A stretch of DNA of 64,000 nt from Megaleporinus macrocephalus (GCA_021613375.1 CM038711.1:19391694-19455693), one strand, 5' to 3'; shown: positions 23,990-35,200, counted from the first letter of the stretch. Made by a program: numbers and translations. Notes: generated by a model from the sequence alone, not told the origin.

Positions 23990-25440
23990 CATAGTTCATT
24001 ACAGCTGAATATATATATCAAGTAAAACAAGTCGACCTAAGAAAACAACGTCTTGCAAAGGATCCCATATGATTTGGAATTGATGAATACATGTTGTTTT
24101 CTTGTTATTTTTCTTTTAGTAAATGTCATGCCAGCGTGATTAACCAAAATGTATTTCTCCATTGGGATAATAGTTGCTATTATTACTACTGATTCTACAA
24201 ATGCCTCCTTTCCAGTCTTACACAAAGGATATATGTTCTTTCATCAGGCAAAATTAAAGGCTTGTGTCTCCTCTTTTTTTTCTCTCCTGCTCCTTATACC
24301 TAAGCTGTACTGTACAGTTACATTCCTTCTCTGTGCTCCCATTACTGACTAAGACTGCTTAATGGTGAAAGAGCCTTTCAGTACTTTTGTCTCTAGGGCT
24401 ACGAACTCACCCATGTGTCTTTCAACTGTGTATGTGCTGAAGTTACACTCTCTGTAGCACACACATGTATTTTCCCTTCTTTCTGCATGTTTTGTTTATT
24501 TTGAATTTGTGTGTGCGACAAAGGAAGTTCATGTCTGGTCTATGGTCTATATATTGTGTATAAATTGTATCCCTGGGCCACTACACTCTGGAAAGAATAC
24601 CTATAGTGCAGGGTTTTGCTTAAGTTTAGCCGATATTCATGTGTTTACCTTTATGTTCTTTGTAGCTACTTGCAACTTGCAAATGCTAAATCATTTTAGG
24701 TTGTCACAAATAATATGGGATCACCTAATCACCATTATTTGAAATTATAGCAGTTACTCAGTGCAGCACCTTTAGTACTACAACAGTTTTTATCCATAAT
24801 AAAGCATGGATGACTCCTTGAGTCACCAGCAAGTCCCATTTTTCGTCAAAAGCTTGCGAGTGTGTCCACCCCTGCTTTGTCTGCTCCTACTGCAGCGCCA
24901 GCCGTGACACAGGTCTGTCTCTGAGTCCCTCTCCATGTCAAATAAATCCAGTCATTTTTGGTTTTGTAAGAGACGCAGGAAAGTACAAGAGAAATGTTAA
25001 AAACACTGCACAGTTGATCAAGAAATTTTTGCTCAATGCACTCGGCCAAATAACTTCACTCTAGCCAAGCCTTTTCAAAACATCATAATATTTAGTGAGA
25101 GTGAGAGTGTGGAGCAGACATGTTGTACAGACCCACACTGCTTCTGTAGTGGTTTGAATGAAGATTGTACTGCATGGTTGATCAGCTACTGTAGTATTTT
25201 TGCTATAACACATTTACAAGGCTTTGTACAAGCCTAGGCTTTCTGGCTTGCACCCATATAATGAAAAGGCACATCCACTCTTGATGCATGCTCTCTGTCA
25301 GTGTAAATATATATTTATATGTGTAAATATATGTGCAGGTATATTTTTAAACATTTTGATGTAGTTTTTGAATCTTAATTGATTGCTACTGAAGTTGTTT
25401 TATTTGTTTATTGCATGATAACTAATGTTTGTTGCTTTTT
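23990..25440. other. Noncoding DNA, no firm feature
   Basis: AT-rich with short open frames lacking domains. A short 'atatatttatatgtgtaaatatatg' style patch occurs near 25305-25335. Confidence 0.5.
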
Positions 25441-25447
25441 AGTTGCT

Positions 25448-25492
25448 TTATTATTATTATTGTTATTATTATTATTGTTATTATTATTGTTT
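25448..25492 (+). repeat. Imperfect (ATT)n microsatellite
   Basis: ATT units interrupted by TTG units across about 45 bp. Confidence 0.85.
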
Positions 25493-25791
25493 ATTTAATG
25501 TAAATTGTTAGTTAAAGTTGCATTTTTGTAAACATTTTTTGGTAAATGAATATTGTCCCTAAATATTGGTTATCTGTAAACTTGATTTATAATTTTGTAT
25601 CAGCCCTGAAAAAGTCATGTTAATCACTATGGGTTTAAGCAAACAAATTATAACAATAGAAAGCACTGAATGTGATAATTGTGGAACACAGAACTTACTT
25701 GGGGCTCTAACATGTTTAACAGGCAATGCTATGTAATGTTAGCGTAGTTGTCAGCTAATTCTTTTTTTTTTTTTAATTTGTCATATTCTAC

Positions 25792-26360
25792 CAGGGCTGC
25801 ATGATACTGACAAAGTGCAACGTTTGATAAAGCAATAAATTGTTGTTACTATAGTGCAGAGGTCACTAATAGACAGACAGCGGTCCAGGTTCAGATCCAG
25901 ACTTTGTCCAGTGTGGATTTAACCCAATAAACTATTGAGAGTGATTTATTTTAAGCAAAGGAACTTTTTTTGTCTTTACGGTATTCGGGCTTTGCGGTGC
26001 AGTAAACTCACAGATCTATTGCATGAGTTGTAAGATCATCAAAAGCGCTCCTCAGCCAATCGGATCTTTTCCGATTCGGGAGTACGGTGCACACACAGGG
26101 GATGTACGAAGTGAGAGCCGTATATGTTCATTCTTCCCACAGGCATTTCTAACCAACATGTCTCATGTTCTGAGACTGTGGTGCTAATTAAAAGCAGCCG
26201 TATATCTCATATGTGAATAAGAAGACCCTGACACTGTTTCAGCCCAGGTTTAAAGTCCTGGCTGGACAACCAAAAGCTCACTTCTCTCACTAAGAAGCGG
26301 ACTTTATCACGGAAGCGATATCAGAATAAGGATAAAAATGTGATGTATCATGCAGCCCTA
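25792..26360 (+). mobile_element. hAT-like element with near-perfect terminal repeats, composite
   Basis: The left end 'cagggctgcatgata' and right end 'tatcatgcagcccta' are inverted copies of each other over 14 bases, giving precise boundaries. Flanking octamers 'tattctac' and 'tgctatac' agree at 5 of 8, a weak trace of target duplication. From 25857 the interior matches the left half of the element at 12227 (cagaggtcactaatag...), including 'aaactattgagag'. It therefore looks like a composite: one element carrying or interrupted by a piece of another family. No transposase frame. Confidence 0.6.
25857..26100 (+). mobile_element. Fragment of hAT-like family A, nested
   Basis: Starts 'cagaggtcactaatagac', contains 'aataaactattgagag' and 'ttgtctttacgg' in the same order and spacing as 12227-12370. 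The shared order supports common descent. Its right end ('acctctg') is not found inside the host element, so it may be truncated or part of a chimera. Confidence 0.55.
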
Positions 26361-27030
26361 TGCTATACCTTTGTGTGTCTTTGCTCTATTAGTCTACACA
26401 CAATAATCAGTCATAGCTACAAGAAAGAAGACAAATCAGCTGTTTTGACCATTATTGCATTCAATAAACAAAAAGGCGACAATTGAATTGTTGATCACAA
26501 TTTTGTACATACTTTTAATCATCAGCTAAAGTCAGCTATTAATTTTTTTTCATTGATAATTGCCCACAAAAACTTTCTTTAACTGCAAATGGTGAATAAT
26601 GAGTGTATATTATGTATGTAAAGAATATATTTTAAGTTTGTTAATACTGTGCTTAAAATGTAAATTGATAGACAGATAGGTAGCGCCACCTGGCCAATAA
26701 ATTGTTGGGTCAACATTTAAGCTGACCATTTGAAATTGCCCCAAACACATGAATCATCAGAGTGCATAACTTCTAATCTAAAGGTGTTAAACTGGTCACA
26801 CTGTTATGAATATATGGAAAGCTGATATGTTGCGCTAGCATCGTAATTGGCTCCAAATGCAAACATTTGGACCTCCTCTGTACCCTGTCTCTAGCATCCC
26901 CCTGTGAGAAGACCCAGTCACAAATCAGAACATCTGGAACTCCTCAGAAATAAAGTAATCAAAATTGACGCCAAGCTGCTCTATGAAGTTTATCCCCAGG
27001 AGAGAGCAATCTGGCTTTAACTCCTATAAC
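26361..27030. other. Noncoding DNA, no firm feature
   Basis: AT-rich on the left, more complex after about 26830. No recognisable repeat or domain. Confidence 0.45.
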
Positions 27031-27039
27031 AGTTCTCTG

Positions 27040-27480
27040 TGCTATATGACTGTATATTTCACCATGCATCTGTTGTCAGCAGGTCTAGTGCACAGCTCAG
27101 AAGTTCCTCACCGAGACTGACGTTGCTGTCTGGAGATTTTCTTCCTGGGCCTATCATCTTGGATGTCCTCAATTTTTTCTTCTTGCTGTAGCCATGCTTT
27201 GCAGCCTGACATGATGATAAAAAACTGAATAACATCACTATTATTGTGGCTTCTGTACTTTTTCCACCAGGAAAGTCACATTTGTAAGACTTTGTGAAGA
27301 GAATCAATGAAGAAAGAGTCTCTCGCTTTCTCTCTCGCTCTCTTTCTCTCTGTCTGAGCAAGAGTAGCCCGCCCACTGTCAAAATGCACACAAACTTAAC
27401 AGCCCATGTAGCTCTGACAGTCACCACAGCTGTGCATTTTACGCTATGTGAAGCCCAATAATTAGCACCCAGATTTAAGC
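27040..27480. promoter_or_regulatory. Candidate cis-regulatory block interrupted by CT repeat
   Basis: Complex sequence on both sides of a (CT)-rich tract at about 27318-27352. The 161-codon minus-strand frame (27059-27544) owes its length to this tract (Arg-Glu repeats) and has no domain, so it is not called as a gene. The regulatory reading is compositional. Confidence 0.3.
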
Positions 27481-27639
27481 GAGAAAGAGAGAAGGAGGGG
27501 AAAAAGGAAAAAAAGCCACAACAAGAATGCACACATACATGCATTCATCCATTACTGTGCACAACATGCCGCCTTCCTTGACTGTACCCATTTGTTCCCA
27601 GCCTTCAGAGCTCTCTCTGTCTCCTTGCTGTCTCTCTTT

Positions 27640-27644
27640 TTCCC

Positions 27645-27676
<32 letters not shown>

Positions 27677-27677
27677 A
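27640..27677 (+). repeat. (CT)n microsatellite
   Basis: Nearly pure (CT) run with two 'ttt' interruptions. Confidence 0.9.
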
Positions 27678-27679
27678 AG

Positions 27680-28478
27680 AGGAAAAAGCTCTGGACTGAT
27701 TTGAAATGATTTGTGTCACTGTTACAGTTGTCAGCTTGAAGCTGTCAAGGAAGGGCTGTATTCTTCCTCATTGAATGCAAACATGCCAGCCCTGCCTCGT
27801 ACGAGAAGAGCGGCTGACAGTCCAGGAATATCTCAGCATGCGCTTTTCTCCTTCTGTAGCCTGCCAGCTGTTTGGGTCTGGAAATATATTGTTCAGAGAT
27901 AATGGCGGAATATTTATATTTGATGTGACAAGCTGTGCCTGAATTAGGACTCTAGCGTTAGTTAAACAGTCTCTCTTGCAGCAGTGTAGTATGTAAAGGG
28001 AGTGTAGTAATAGTAGATATGTGATTTGAAGCAGTATTGTTGCCACACAACCACACACACTTCTTCCATCAACCCCATCCTCATGAAGATATATATTCAC
28101 CTTTTCCTGATCTATCAGGAATCTTTAACATGATGTATAGCTTGAGCTGATTTTTGTTTTTTTGGTTGACTGTTGATGTTCTTGTTTTATGTAGTCAAAG
28201 CCAGTTTAAGGAAAGTACTTTTTTTTTTAATCGAAAAAAATTGAAGAACCTGGCAGAGAATTCCCAAATGCAGTTCTTGAGTCACTAATTGCGTTGTGTG
28301 TGGGTAACTTCTCCCGAAATACTAGGGTTTAGGTTATATATTTATGAATTTACTCTGAAACTGCAACATAAGTAAGGAATATGCATCATGCATGTTTTTA
28401 AAAGCTTCATTTCAGTGCTGCTGTTCATAATTATATTAAGCATTCTTGTTCTTATTTGTCTGTCATGTGCTTTATTTT
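27680..28478. other. Noncoding DNA, no firm feature
   Basis: The first 230 bp are complex sequence that may extend the upstream candidate block; the rest is AT-rich. Opposing small frames near 27711-28100 lack domains. Confidence 0.45.
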
Positions 28479-28501
28479 ATAATAATAATAATAATAATAA
28501 C
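28479..28501 (+). repeat. (ATA)n microsatellite
   Basis: Seven uninterrupted AAT/ATA units. Confidence 0.9.
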
Positions 28502-28599
28502 AGCTGTTCCTAAAACAGCTTCTAGTACCAAGAATCTTTTTCTTAAGTCGTAGGACATTTTGTGATGTCCACTGAAAAATATTTGACACATGTCTCTCG

Positions 28600-28760
28600 A
28601 GTCTTGATAATCAGAATAAATGAAAATGTGTAATTGCATGTCATCAGCATAGCTATGAAAATGTATGTTTACTAATGACTTCTCCTAGAGGTATCATACA
28701 AAAACTGAGCCGTGTGGGACTCTGCAAGAAATGTTACAATTATTTCCTGTTGAAGCCAAA
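28600..28760 (-). pseudogene. LINE reverse-transcriptase fragment (L2/Rex-like)
   Basis: On the minus strand, bases from about 28725 down to 28640 read as 'VPHGSV', then 'PLGEVISKH', then after a frame change 'YADD'. This is the order VPQGSVLGP...LPLG...YADD found in the palm domain of L2-clade and Rex-type LINE reverse transcriptases. A deletion of roughly 25-30 bp after GSV and frame changes have inactivated it. YADD is the polymerase active-site box. Flanking DNA to about 28500 and 29080 may belong to the same copy, but I cannot read it. Confidence 0.6.
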
Positions 28761-30520
28761 AACTGTTGTATTCATTTATTCATTCGTTTATAGTATTTAA
28801 GTGCATCATCAAGAAGGCCCTGTCTGCTTCTGGATGGCAACAGCAAATCCAACTGTGCTGTAGTATTGCTTGTCCAAGTTAAATGACCAGAAGAAGCACA
28901 AAAAAGAAAATGTCTTCGGACACTTTAGATGCAGTCTCTAGAAAACACTATGAGGAGAAGATGAGCTAGATTTGCTGGAATCAAAGCTGAAGTTAGCTTA
29001 TTGTCTGTCACTCTTATATGCATTTTCTGTTCCACTTTAAATGGTCGTGCAATTACCATGAAGTGCCTTAAACATAGAATGACCTACAAGAAGCTGGCAA
29101 ATATGAAAAAAATAAAAAGATGAAAAAAAAACTCAGTAATTGCAGTAATTTATCTTAATAAATGATCCCTAATCAAGAAATACTTTCAATAATCAATGGG
29201 AAATGTTTATTGATCATCTAGTGTGCGGAACAATAGAGCAACTGCTAGACTGTTATAATGCATCTTACTCGGTCAACTAATGCTGTGTCCCAAACCACAT
29301 GCTTCTAATAAGTGCACTTCAAATTATTTTTTTGCATACTATTTCGTGTGCTAGTAATAATGCAGCGGGACGTCATGGTCATTTAAAATGTAACTTTTTT
29401 TTATTAACTGCAGCAAGATTGTTGGATGTCAGCAGATACTCTGAACATGATCTAAACCACTCTAAAATTGTGGCTGAAAGGCTTACCTAGTATTCAATTC
29501 TGTTTAGTTTTTTTTTTTTACCAGGGCATTTGGATTAGCACCTGTAACAGAATTTACAGTAATTAAAACATTTTGAATGCAGTTAAAAACTACCTTAGGG
29601 AATGAAGTAGAAACCATTTGTACTGGATAGATTGTACTATGCTGAGATGACCACAGACTGAAAAGCATCATGTTTTTATAATGTTTTCAATCACTTAATT
29701 TCTAGAGTTTGTTAAGACATTTTGCCAATTTGATTTACTTGCATGCTGCCTAAAATGAACTTCTTCATCTAGTCATTTCTGCTAGTCATAGTAGCTGTTG
29801 ATTGGCTACTGAGTGCTTATGTTTTGCATTGCGCTAACAATTCTACCTTAAACTTAAAATGACTTAAACAGTAGAAGTGGCTCAAAATATAGTGAAGTTG
29901 TTTAACTTAACAGTTCTGTGACTAAACACTGCACAAATGTTCAGGTGAAGGAACACCTAACATACATTGCTCAACACATGTACATTCTAAGAAAATGAAC
30001 TTAAAAAGCACTATTTAGTTTAGTTAGTTTAAGCAGGCTGTGTGTAATTTGTAAGCATTTTGATTTAGCGGTTTATATGACGTACATAAATAATTAAACT
30101 AGTGCTAACTAGTAATAATTAGTAAAAACGTATAGTATTTTGTGAAAAAGAATATGTATTACTACTCATAGCCTGCAAGTTTGTGTTAGAACTACCTGAA
30201 CAGCACAACACTTAATAACGAAACAATGCATGGCCTTATATTTCATTTTATTTTTGATGTTTGCTGCTTTACTGGAAAGATCATTTGATGAGGACTACTG
30301 TTGCTGAGGGATCCCAGTGTTTGGCAAATTGCAGAAGGTCATATGTTCTGGAATTATTGCTGTCAGTATTGTAAAAACTATGGGCATCAAATATTTGTGC
30401 TTTAATAGAAAGCACAGATCATGCCGGTAATCATTTCAGTTATAGTGTCTTTCGAGGTAAAACTACTCCAGAACAGGTTTTAAACTCCCAGAGATGTGTA
30501 TTGTTTTGACAGTGGTGAGA
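28761..30520. other. AT-rich noncoding DNA, no firm feature
   Basis: A segment near 29280 ('gctgtgtcccaaaccacatgc') resembles the start of a common fish repeat, but I could not find its other end. The rest shows no signal. Confidence 0.4.
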
Positions 30521-30529
30521 TAGAAAAGG

Positions 30530-31110
30530 GGTTGTTGTGTGTTTTGTCCTACAGGCTATAGTGGCAGGACGAATCAGCAGGCCTCAGGACAAACCTGGCT
30601 GTCACAGGAGATGGAGAGCCTGGCCAAGCACATTGACTGATTGTTAGCATTAGTGGCTGTGAGGGTGATTAATATGCTAGCCCCTGCTGTACCACTTCAG
30701 AAAAAAGAGAGAGAAAGCAAGGGAGAGATGCTTGCTTAAAAATTGAGTTGAGGTGGTCGATGTTCATCCCTTTTTTGAAACCGATAGTGCCCAGACTGGG
30801 CGTGGGGGCCGCCGTGGCAGAATGAATGGCTGTGTGATTCCAGGTGCCAGTGCATTAATTTTTCAAGCCTAAATAAGAGTGAATGTGTAAGCAGGGCTTA
30901 ATGAGCTTGTTGTGTGGGTTGCTGAGAGCGCTGCAGAGAGCCAGCGAGTGCATACGGCGCAACGCTGTGCTCAATTCTCCCAGCACATAATTGCTGCACT
31001 ATGATTCCACCCCCCCTCACAACCCTCACCCCCCCATACCCCTCTGCCCCCCCACCCAAGCACCCCCAGCATCTGCTCATTTGTACCAACTTAGTCTGTA
31101 AGGAGCATGC
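30530..31110. promoter_or_regulatory. Candidate cis-regulatory block with C-rich tract
   Basis: Complex sequence with CpGs, for example 'gtgggggccgccgtggcag' near 30803-30821 and 'gcatacggcgcaacgctgtg' near 30950-30969, plus 'tgcattaatttttcaagcc'. It ends in a C-rich tract at 31008-31071. The minus-strand open frame 30898-31203 is glycine-rich because of that tract and has no domain. Confidence 0.4.
31008..31071 (-). other. C-rich tract, minus-strand G-quadruplex potential
   Basis: The plus strand has C runs of 8, 3, 7, 4, 7, 3 and 5 within about 64 bp, so the minus strand carries more than four G3+ runs with short loops. Confidence 0.65.
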
Positions 31111-31111
31111 C

Positions 31112-31715
31112 AATCCCCTGCTAACATATGATGCTTCTACAACTATTAGAGCTTTACGTGGATGTGAGTAACTACAACATAATTGTATTGTTTCCACAGA
31201 CATATAAATACTGTATGTATACTTATGTTGATCACTCTGCTGCTAAATGGTATTCACTTTATTATTGTATACCATCAAAGAAATATTTAGTATCTAATAG
31301 TAAATACATTATATAAGTTTTAAGATGTACTGTTCTCTGTAATAAAGTGTTGGAACAGCAAAATCCTGAAGGCATCACTCTATGATACATTTGGGTTTGG
31401 TTCAAGTGCAATTTATTCCATAATTGTTGGCACTTGGCCAGTTTGAAAAGAAAACCATGTTTTGTCATGATGACTAATGTTTATGCAACAGAATCTCCTC
31501 CAGTTAACCCTTGTGGTGGCACCAATATGTCTCTGCAAAGTTGCAGTCGTGGATAACCTTGTTTGCACAAAGTGAATAAATTACCCTTTTCAAACATGTC
31601 CTAAAATTGTGCTTACTCATACTGCTACCTCCTTCAGTGCTAAGAATATAGTTTCTGTCTTGCCTTGAGAATGACTGGATAGCTTTGTCTTGCACTTAAA
31701 AGCATCTGTTATAGC
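31112..31715. other. AT-rich noncoding DNA, no feature seen
   Basis: No recognisable repeat, domain or motif cluster. Confidence 0.5.
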
Positions 31716-31970
31716 CCTCTTAAAGGTATTGTTCATCAGTTCGGTGTGCAGCATCTGCATAGAGTTAATCTGTGCCCCACGGGTTCTGAGTTCGAGCCTT
31801 CTCCAGTAAACCCTACAGAGAAAACGGGCCTGACAGAATGAAGGATGACGTGGTGGCAGTTGATTATTAGGATTAATTGTCTTTTAGCAGTGCACCGGAG
31901 CACACAGGCCAGGGCAGAACTGGCCACAGATAACTAGGGCCAATGAGCAGCCTTGCTTTCTGTGAAATCA
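31716..31970. promoter_or_regulatory. Weak candidate cis-regulatory block
   Basis: Complex sequence with homeodomain-like 'gattattaggattaattg' near 31863-31880. The word 'gagttcgagcc' near 31790 resembles a tRNA B box, but no tRNA fold or A box fits, so a tRNA gene is not called. Confidence 0.3.
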
Positions 31971-32186
31971 AGCCTTACTAAAGATTTGTTTAAAAAACCC
32001 TTTCAACACCATTGGAATTGACACAAATACAGTGTTGGAAGAGGGGAAAGTTGCTGTAAAGTAGAGGTGGTCTGTACATGGAGTGTCTCTCTGTGTGGAA
32101 GCTTACGCATTATGAGACAAGTTCTTTGACAGTTTAAGGTGATGCCAAACAAGGTTGGTGCTGGAATAACTTAATACTGTATTGTC

Positions 32187-32860
32187 TAGAGATGGACCGA
32201 TCAGCGGTTTTAAGGCCGATTCCGAACGCCGATTACCTTTCACAGCGCGATCGGCCGATAGCTGATACTGATAGAGGGCGGGGTATACGACATGGCCGGG
32301 CTACATGTAGTTATTAGTGCAAGCAATCATGGAACATGGTCTAAACTGGATTATTACCATTTTTAACAAGTTCATATGAAACAGTATAATATTTTTAACA
32401 AAATTAGTAAATAAACAAAGTAAATCAAACAAATCCCCAATACTGCAATCAACCCTTAATTTAAAAAAGCGAATTAAATAAATGCAGTTAGAACTGCAGT
32501 CATTAAACACAGACTTGCAGACAATCTGCAACCATAAATGTAGATCTTGATTTGTTGCTGCTGTACTGTTCGTACCGGTCAGATCTGGTCTGCACGGTGT
32601 TCTGGATTGTTTGTTTTGTGCTAACTGCGCGGGCTAGCTCTGCTGTTTGCTGATACTCACTGTATTCAGCCGCATGCAGTGTCGTATCAGATTAGTAGTG
32701 TTAAATGTCCTTGGTGCCTCCACGAGACACGCAGATTTTACACATTTTAAAAACGTGAAATTAGGCTCATTGGTTTAACGCCATCAATCGACTCTCGAGA
32801 TCGGCTATATTGTAGAAATATCGGATACCGATACATAGCCGATTGATCCTTCCATCTCTA
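32187..32860 (+). mobile_element. Nonautonomous hAT element, family B copy 1
   Basis: The element runs from 'tagagatggaccgatc' to 'gatccttccatctcta'; the first ten bases at each end are perfect inverted complements. It is flanked by identical octamers 'gtattgtc' (32179-32186 and 32861-32868), the 8-bp target duplication that defines hAT insertions. The length is 674 bp with no transposase frame. Compared with the 938-bp copy at 53935-54872 it lacks one contiguous block of about 197 bp. The perfect target duplication argues for a fairly recent insertion. Confidence 0.9.
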
Positions 32861-32868
32861 GTATTGTC

Positions 32869-33405
32869 CTATCCCACATACGCCCATACGGCTGCTGGAG
32901 TCAAAGGCAAGCCTTAGCCTGAGCTAATACATCCTTTGCTCTTCATTACATTTCTCCTGACCTCCTATACATCATTGCTATTGATTAGCATAGCAGCCTT
33001 AAACCTTTCCACTCTCGCACTCATTGCCCATGGACGTGAAACCTGACAAAGATTCATATGCTTTTCATTGATAAAGTGAAATATTGTTGTAGTCTTCTGT
33101 CTGGTGTACTAGGATGTATTAAAAAAAAATCCATATTATCTTCTGGTTTTTTTTACAGATTTTGTAAACTATAGAATAGACTTGTCAGTATTGTGTGCTG
33201 TTGTTTTTTATGTATACAATTAAAGCCTATAAACACTTTTAAGCATTTTATTTATACATAAATTAGAAACACTAATGTTTAAACCATGGTCCTATTTTGG
33301 CGACACTTCAATTCCTTACTAAACCTGTCTGTATTCAAATGAAGCTTACCTAAGTAGTTTTCCACCCACATCCTCAAAGTCAAACAGACATGGTTTGAGG
33401 AAAGT
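32869..33405. other. AT-rich noncoding DNA, no feature seen
   Basis: Poly-A and poly-T runs around 33120-33160; no domain or repeat family recognised. Confidence 0.5.
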
Positions 33406-33409
33406 TACA

Positions 33410-33830
33410 AATAGATGCCTCATTGCAAACAAAGCATCCAAACAGCTGTCACTTGCAGGCATGTTCATTCATCATTATTAGATAATAAGTGGGGAATAGC
33501 CCCTGAAAACCTCTATTACCTCTCTGTACTCTGCGCAAGTGTGCTGCTGATAACGAATGAGGTTGGACCCGGTGTAAAATTAAATTGCCTTTTTTTTCTT
33601 GCCAATTAATGCCTTTAAGAGGCAGCGCAGCCCTGGTGCTTTTGGGGATGTCTCCTATCACCCCCTCCAGGGATGGCCCTATCAGCTTTACATGCATGCT
33701 CCTCATTCTAATCTATTCACATTCACTCGGGTCTTTTTTCTCTGGTAACTTTCACCAAACTTTCACCACAGTGATGAAATGTCTGTCAACAGCTTGTCAT
33801 TAATTCTGCGCTTGATTAAGTGGGCCTTGT
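33410..33830. promoter_or_regulatory. Candidate cis-regulatory block
   Basis: Complex sequence with open frames on both strands (33449-33706 minus, 33585-33803 plus) and no domain. 'tgccaattaatgcctttaag' near 33600-33619 has a homeodomain-like AATTAAT core. Regulatory role inferred from composition. Confidence 0.35.
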
Positions 33831-34285
33831 TGACACTTGTCACACCGAGGTTTAGGATGTATGGAATTTATTTATTTATTTTTTTGGTTTGAATGTTTTT
33901 TGTTTTCACCCTTCTGTATGGTATGCCACCGAAGAACTTGAATAATTAGTTGTAGTTAAGAAATTTTCTGATAAGATGTCAACAGCTGACATGGTTTATG
34001 TTAATTTGATTTGTTGTAGTCACCGTTGTCGTTTCCTCGAATGTCAATTCAATTAAACTTGTCTCTGTTTACAACAACAGCATGGTTTTTCAACTCCTCT
34101 TCAGTATTAGTGTAATTAAGTTCATGCTTTTCTTCATCTGGCGAATGGTTTTGTCTGCAGTACATCTTTTGTTGTACGTGTCCAGTTGCTAGGACTTTGA
34201 ATTCAAATGTAATTGTTTGCAATTGGCGTCTGTGGTCCCTAAATTAAGTTTCCAATGTGTGGTGTGGTGTGTATGTGTGTTGTTG
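33831..34285. other. AT-rich noncoding DNA, no feature seen
   Basis: A (TTTA)-like stretch lies near 33868-33885; otherwise no feature. Confidence 0.5.
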
Positions 34286-34291
34286 TTTTTT

Positions 34292-34314
34292 GGGGTGGGG
34301 GTGGGGTTTAGGGG
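34292..34314 (+). other. Strong G-quadruplex motif
   Basis: G runs of 4, 5, 4 and 4 at 34292-34295, 34297-34301, 34303-34306 and 34311-34314, with loops of 1, 1 and 4 bases. A GT-rich segment precedes it and further G runs follow to 34326. Confidence 0.8.
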
Positions 34315-34670
34315 AGGAGAGTGGGGATTTCCTGTCCTATATGCCACTATATACCACTCTGCCACTATAAATATCCCTATGGCAACTGCTGTAGTCGAAG
34401 GCAATACAAGCTACATCAGATGAGGGTGGCTTAAGGCAGTGAGGATGAACTAATAAGAGCTTGGGGAGAAGGTGTGACTCCCTCAGGCTTTTAAAGGGAC
34501 ATCAGGAGGATGCAGTCTTTGTAGTGAGAATCCCATCCAACTCTAGCCTACAGTACAGCTACACTCTTCCAATAATAGAGCAGTTCAAATGCCAAATTGT
34601 ACTTTTCTCAGACATATTGCCCACACCATGTGGTAACATCATTGTGTTTGTGTTTTGTGTTTGTGGTTTT

Positions 34671-34708
34671 TGCGTGTGTGTGTGTGTGCGCGCGCGCGTG
34701 TGTACGTG
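34671..34708. repeat. (TG)n/(CG)n alternating tract, Z-DNA prone
   Basis: Thirty-eight bases alternate strictly between pyrimidine and purine: (TG) steps, a (CG) core at about 34688-34698, then TG and TACGTG. Such tracts are the classical Z-DNA-forming sequence. Confidence 0.85.
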
Positions 34709-34807
34709 AGCATGTCTGGTGGGGGTTTGTGTCAGCGCAGCAGATAGCCACGAACCTAGAAGACTTGGTTGGTTTACCATTTCAAAGATGCCTGTTTTTC
34801 GAAAGTT

Positions 34808-34862
34808 TACACACACACACACTCGCACACGCACACACACTCTCTCACAAGCGCACTCCCAC
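34808..34862. repeat. (AC)n-rich tract
   Basis: Imperfect (AC) repeat with CGC and CTCT interruptions, roughly complementary to the tract at 34671-34708, about 100 bp away. The facing open frames on both strands here are products of the repeats. Confidence 0.85.
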
Positions 34863-34959
34863 ACATTGGTTCCCCAGCTTGCGGACATGCAGCGTGGGCC
34901 GCTGAGCCTGGTGCGAACAGATGGGAGGAACAAACCGGCGTAAAATAAAGTTAAACTAG

Positions 34960-35200
34960 AACAAAATGACTATGCGAGTGGTGTGGCTGCCCTTTGTTTG
35001 CCAGGAAGGTGATCCTCAGCATCTGGGGATGATGGAACACATGATTAAAATTACCAGAGGGAATGATTAATATCTCCTTAAAGCGCACACTTCCAGCTTA
35101 TCAATCATCCCATTACACCGCAAAAAGTTCATTGTGTGAGGGGAGGGTTGGGGCCCCTGAACCATGAAAAGGTAGCCCGCCCCTCGACATGTTTACTTAC
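34960..35200. promoter_or_regulatory. Candidate cis-regulatory block
   Basis: Complex sequence with 'gaatgattaatatc' near 35061-35074 and 'cttatcaatcatcccattac' (35097-35116), where ATCAATCA is the reverse of the PBX/HOX core TGATTGAT. No repeat or coding signal. Conservation not shown. Confidence 0.4.

Noticed and set aside
27059..27544. 161-codon minus-strand open frame
   Set aside because: Crosses a CT microsatellite (Arg-Glu repeat) and has no recognisable domain.
29280..29480. Start of a possible fish dispersed repeat ('gctgtgtcccaaacc')
   Set aside because: Only one end resembles the remembered family and no boundary or second end could be located.
31785..31800. tRNA B-box-like word 'gagttcgagcc'
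   Set aside because: No A box at the right distance and the flanking bases cannot form a T-stem, so neither a tRNA nor a tRNA-derived SINE is supported.
34559..34943. Overlapping open frames on both strands
   Set aside because: Created by the GT/AC repeats; residues are repetitive Cys-Val and Thr-His.
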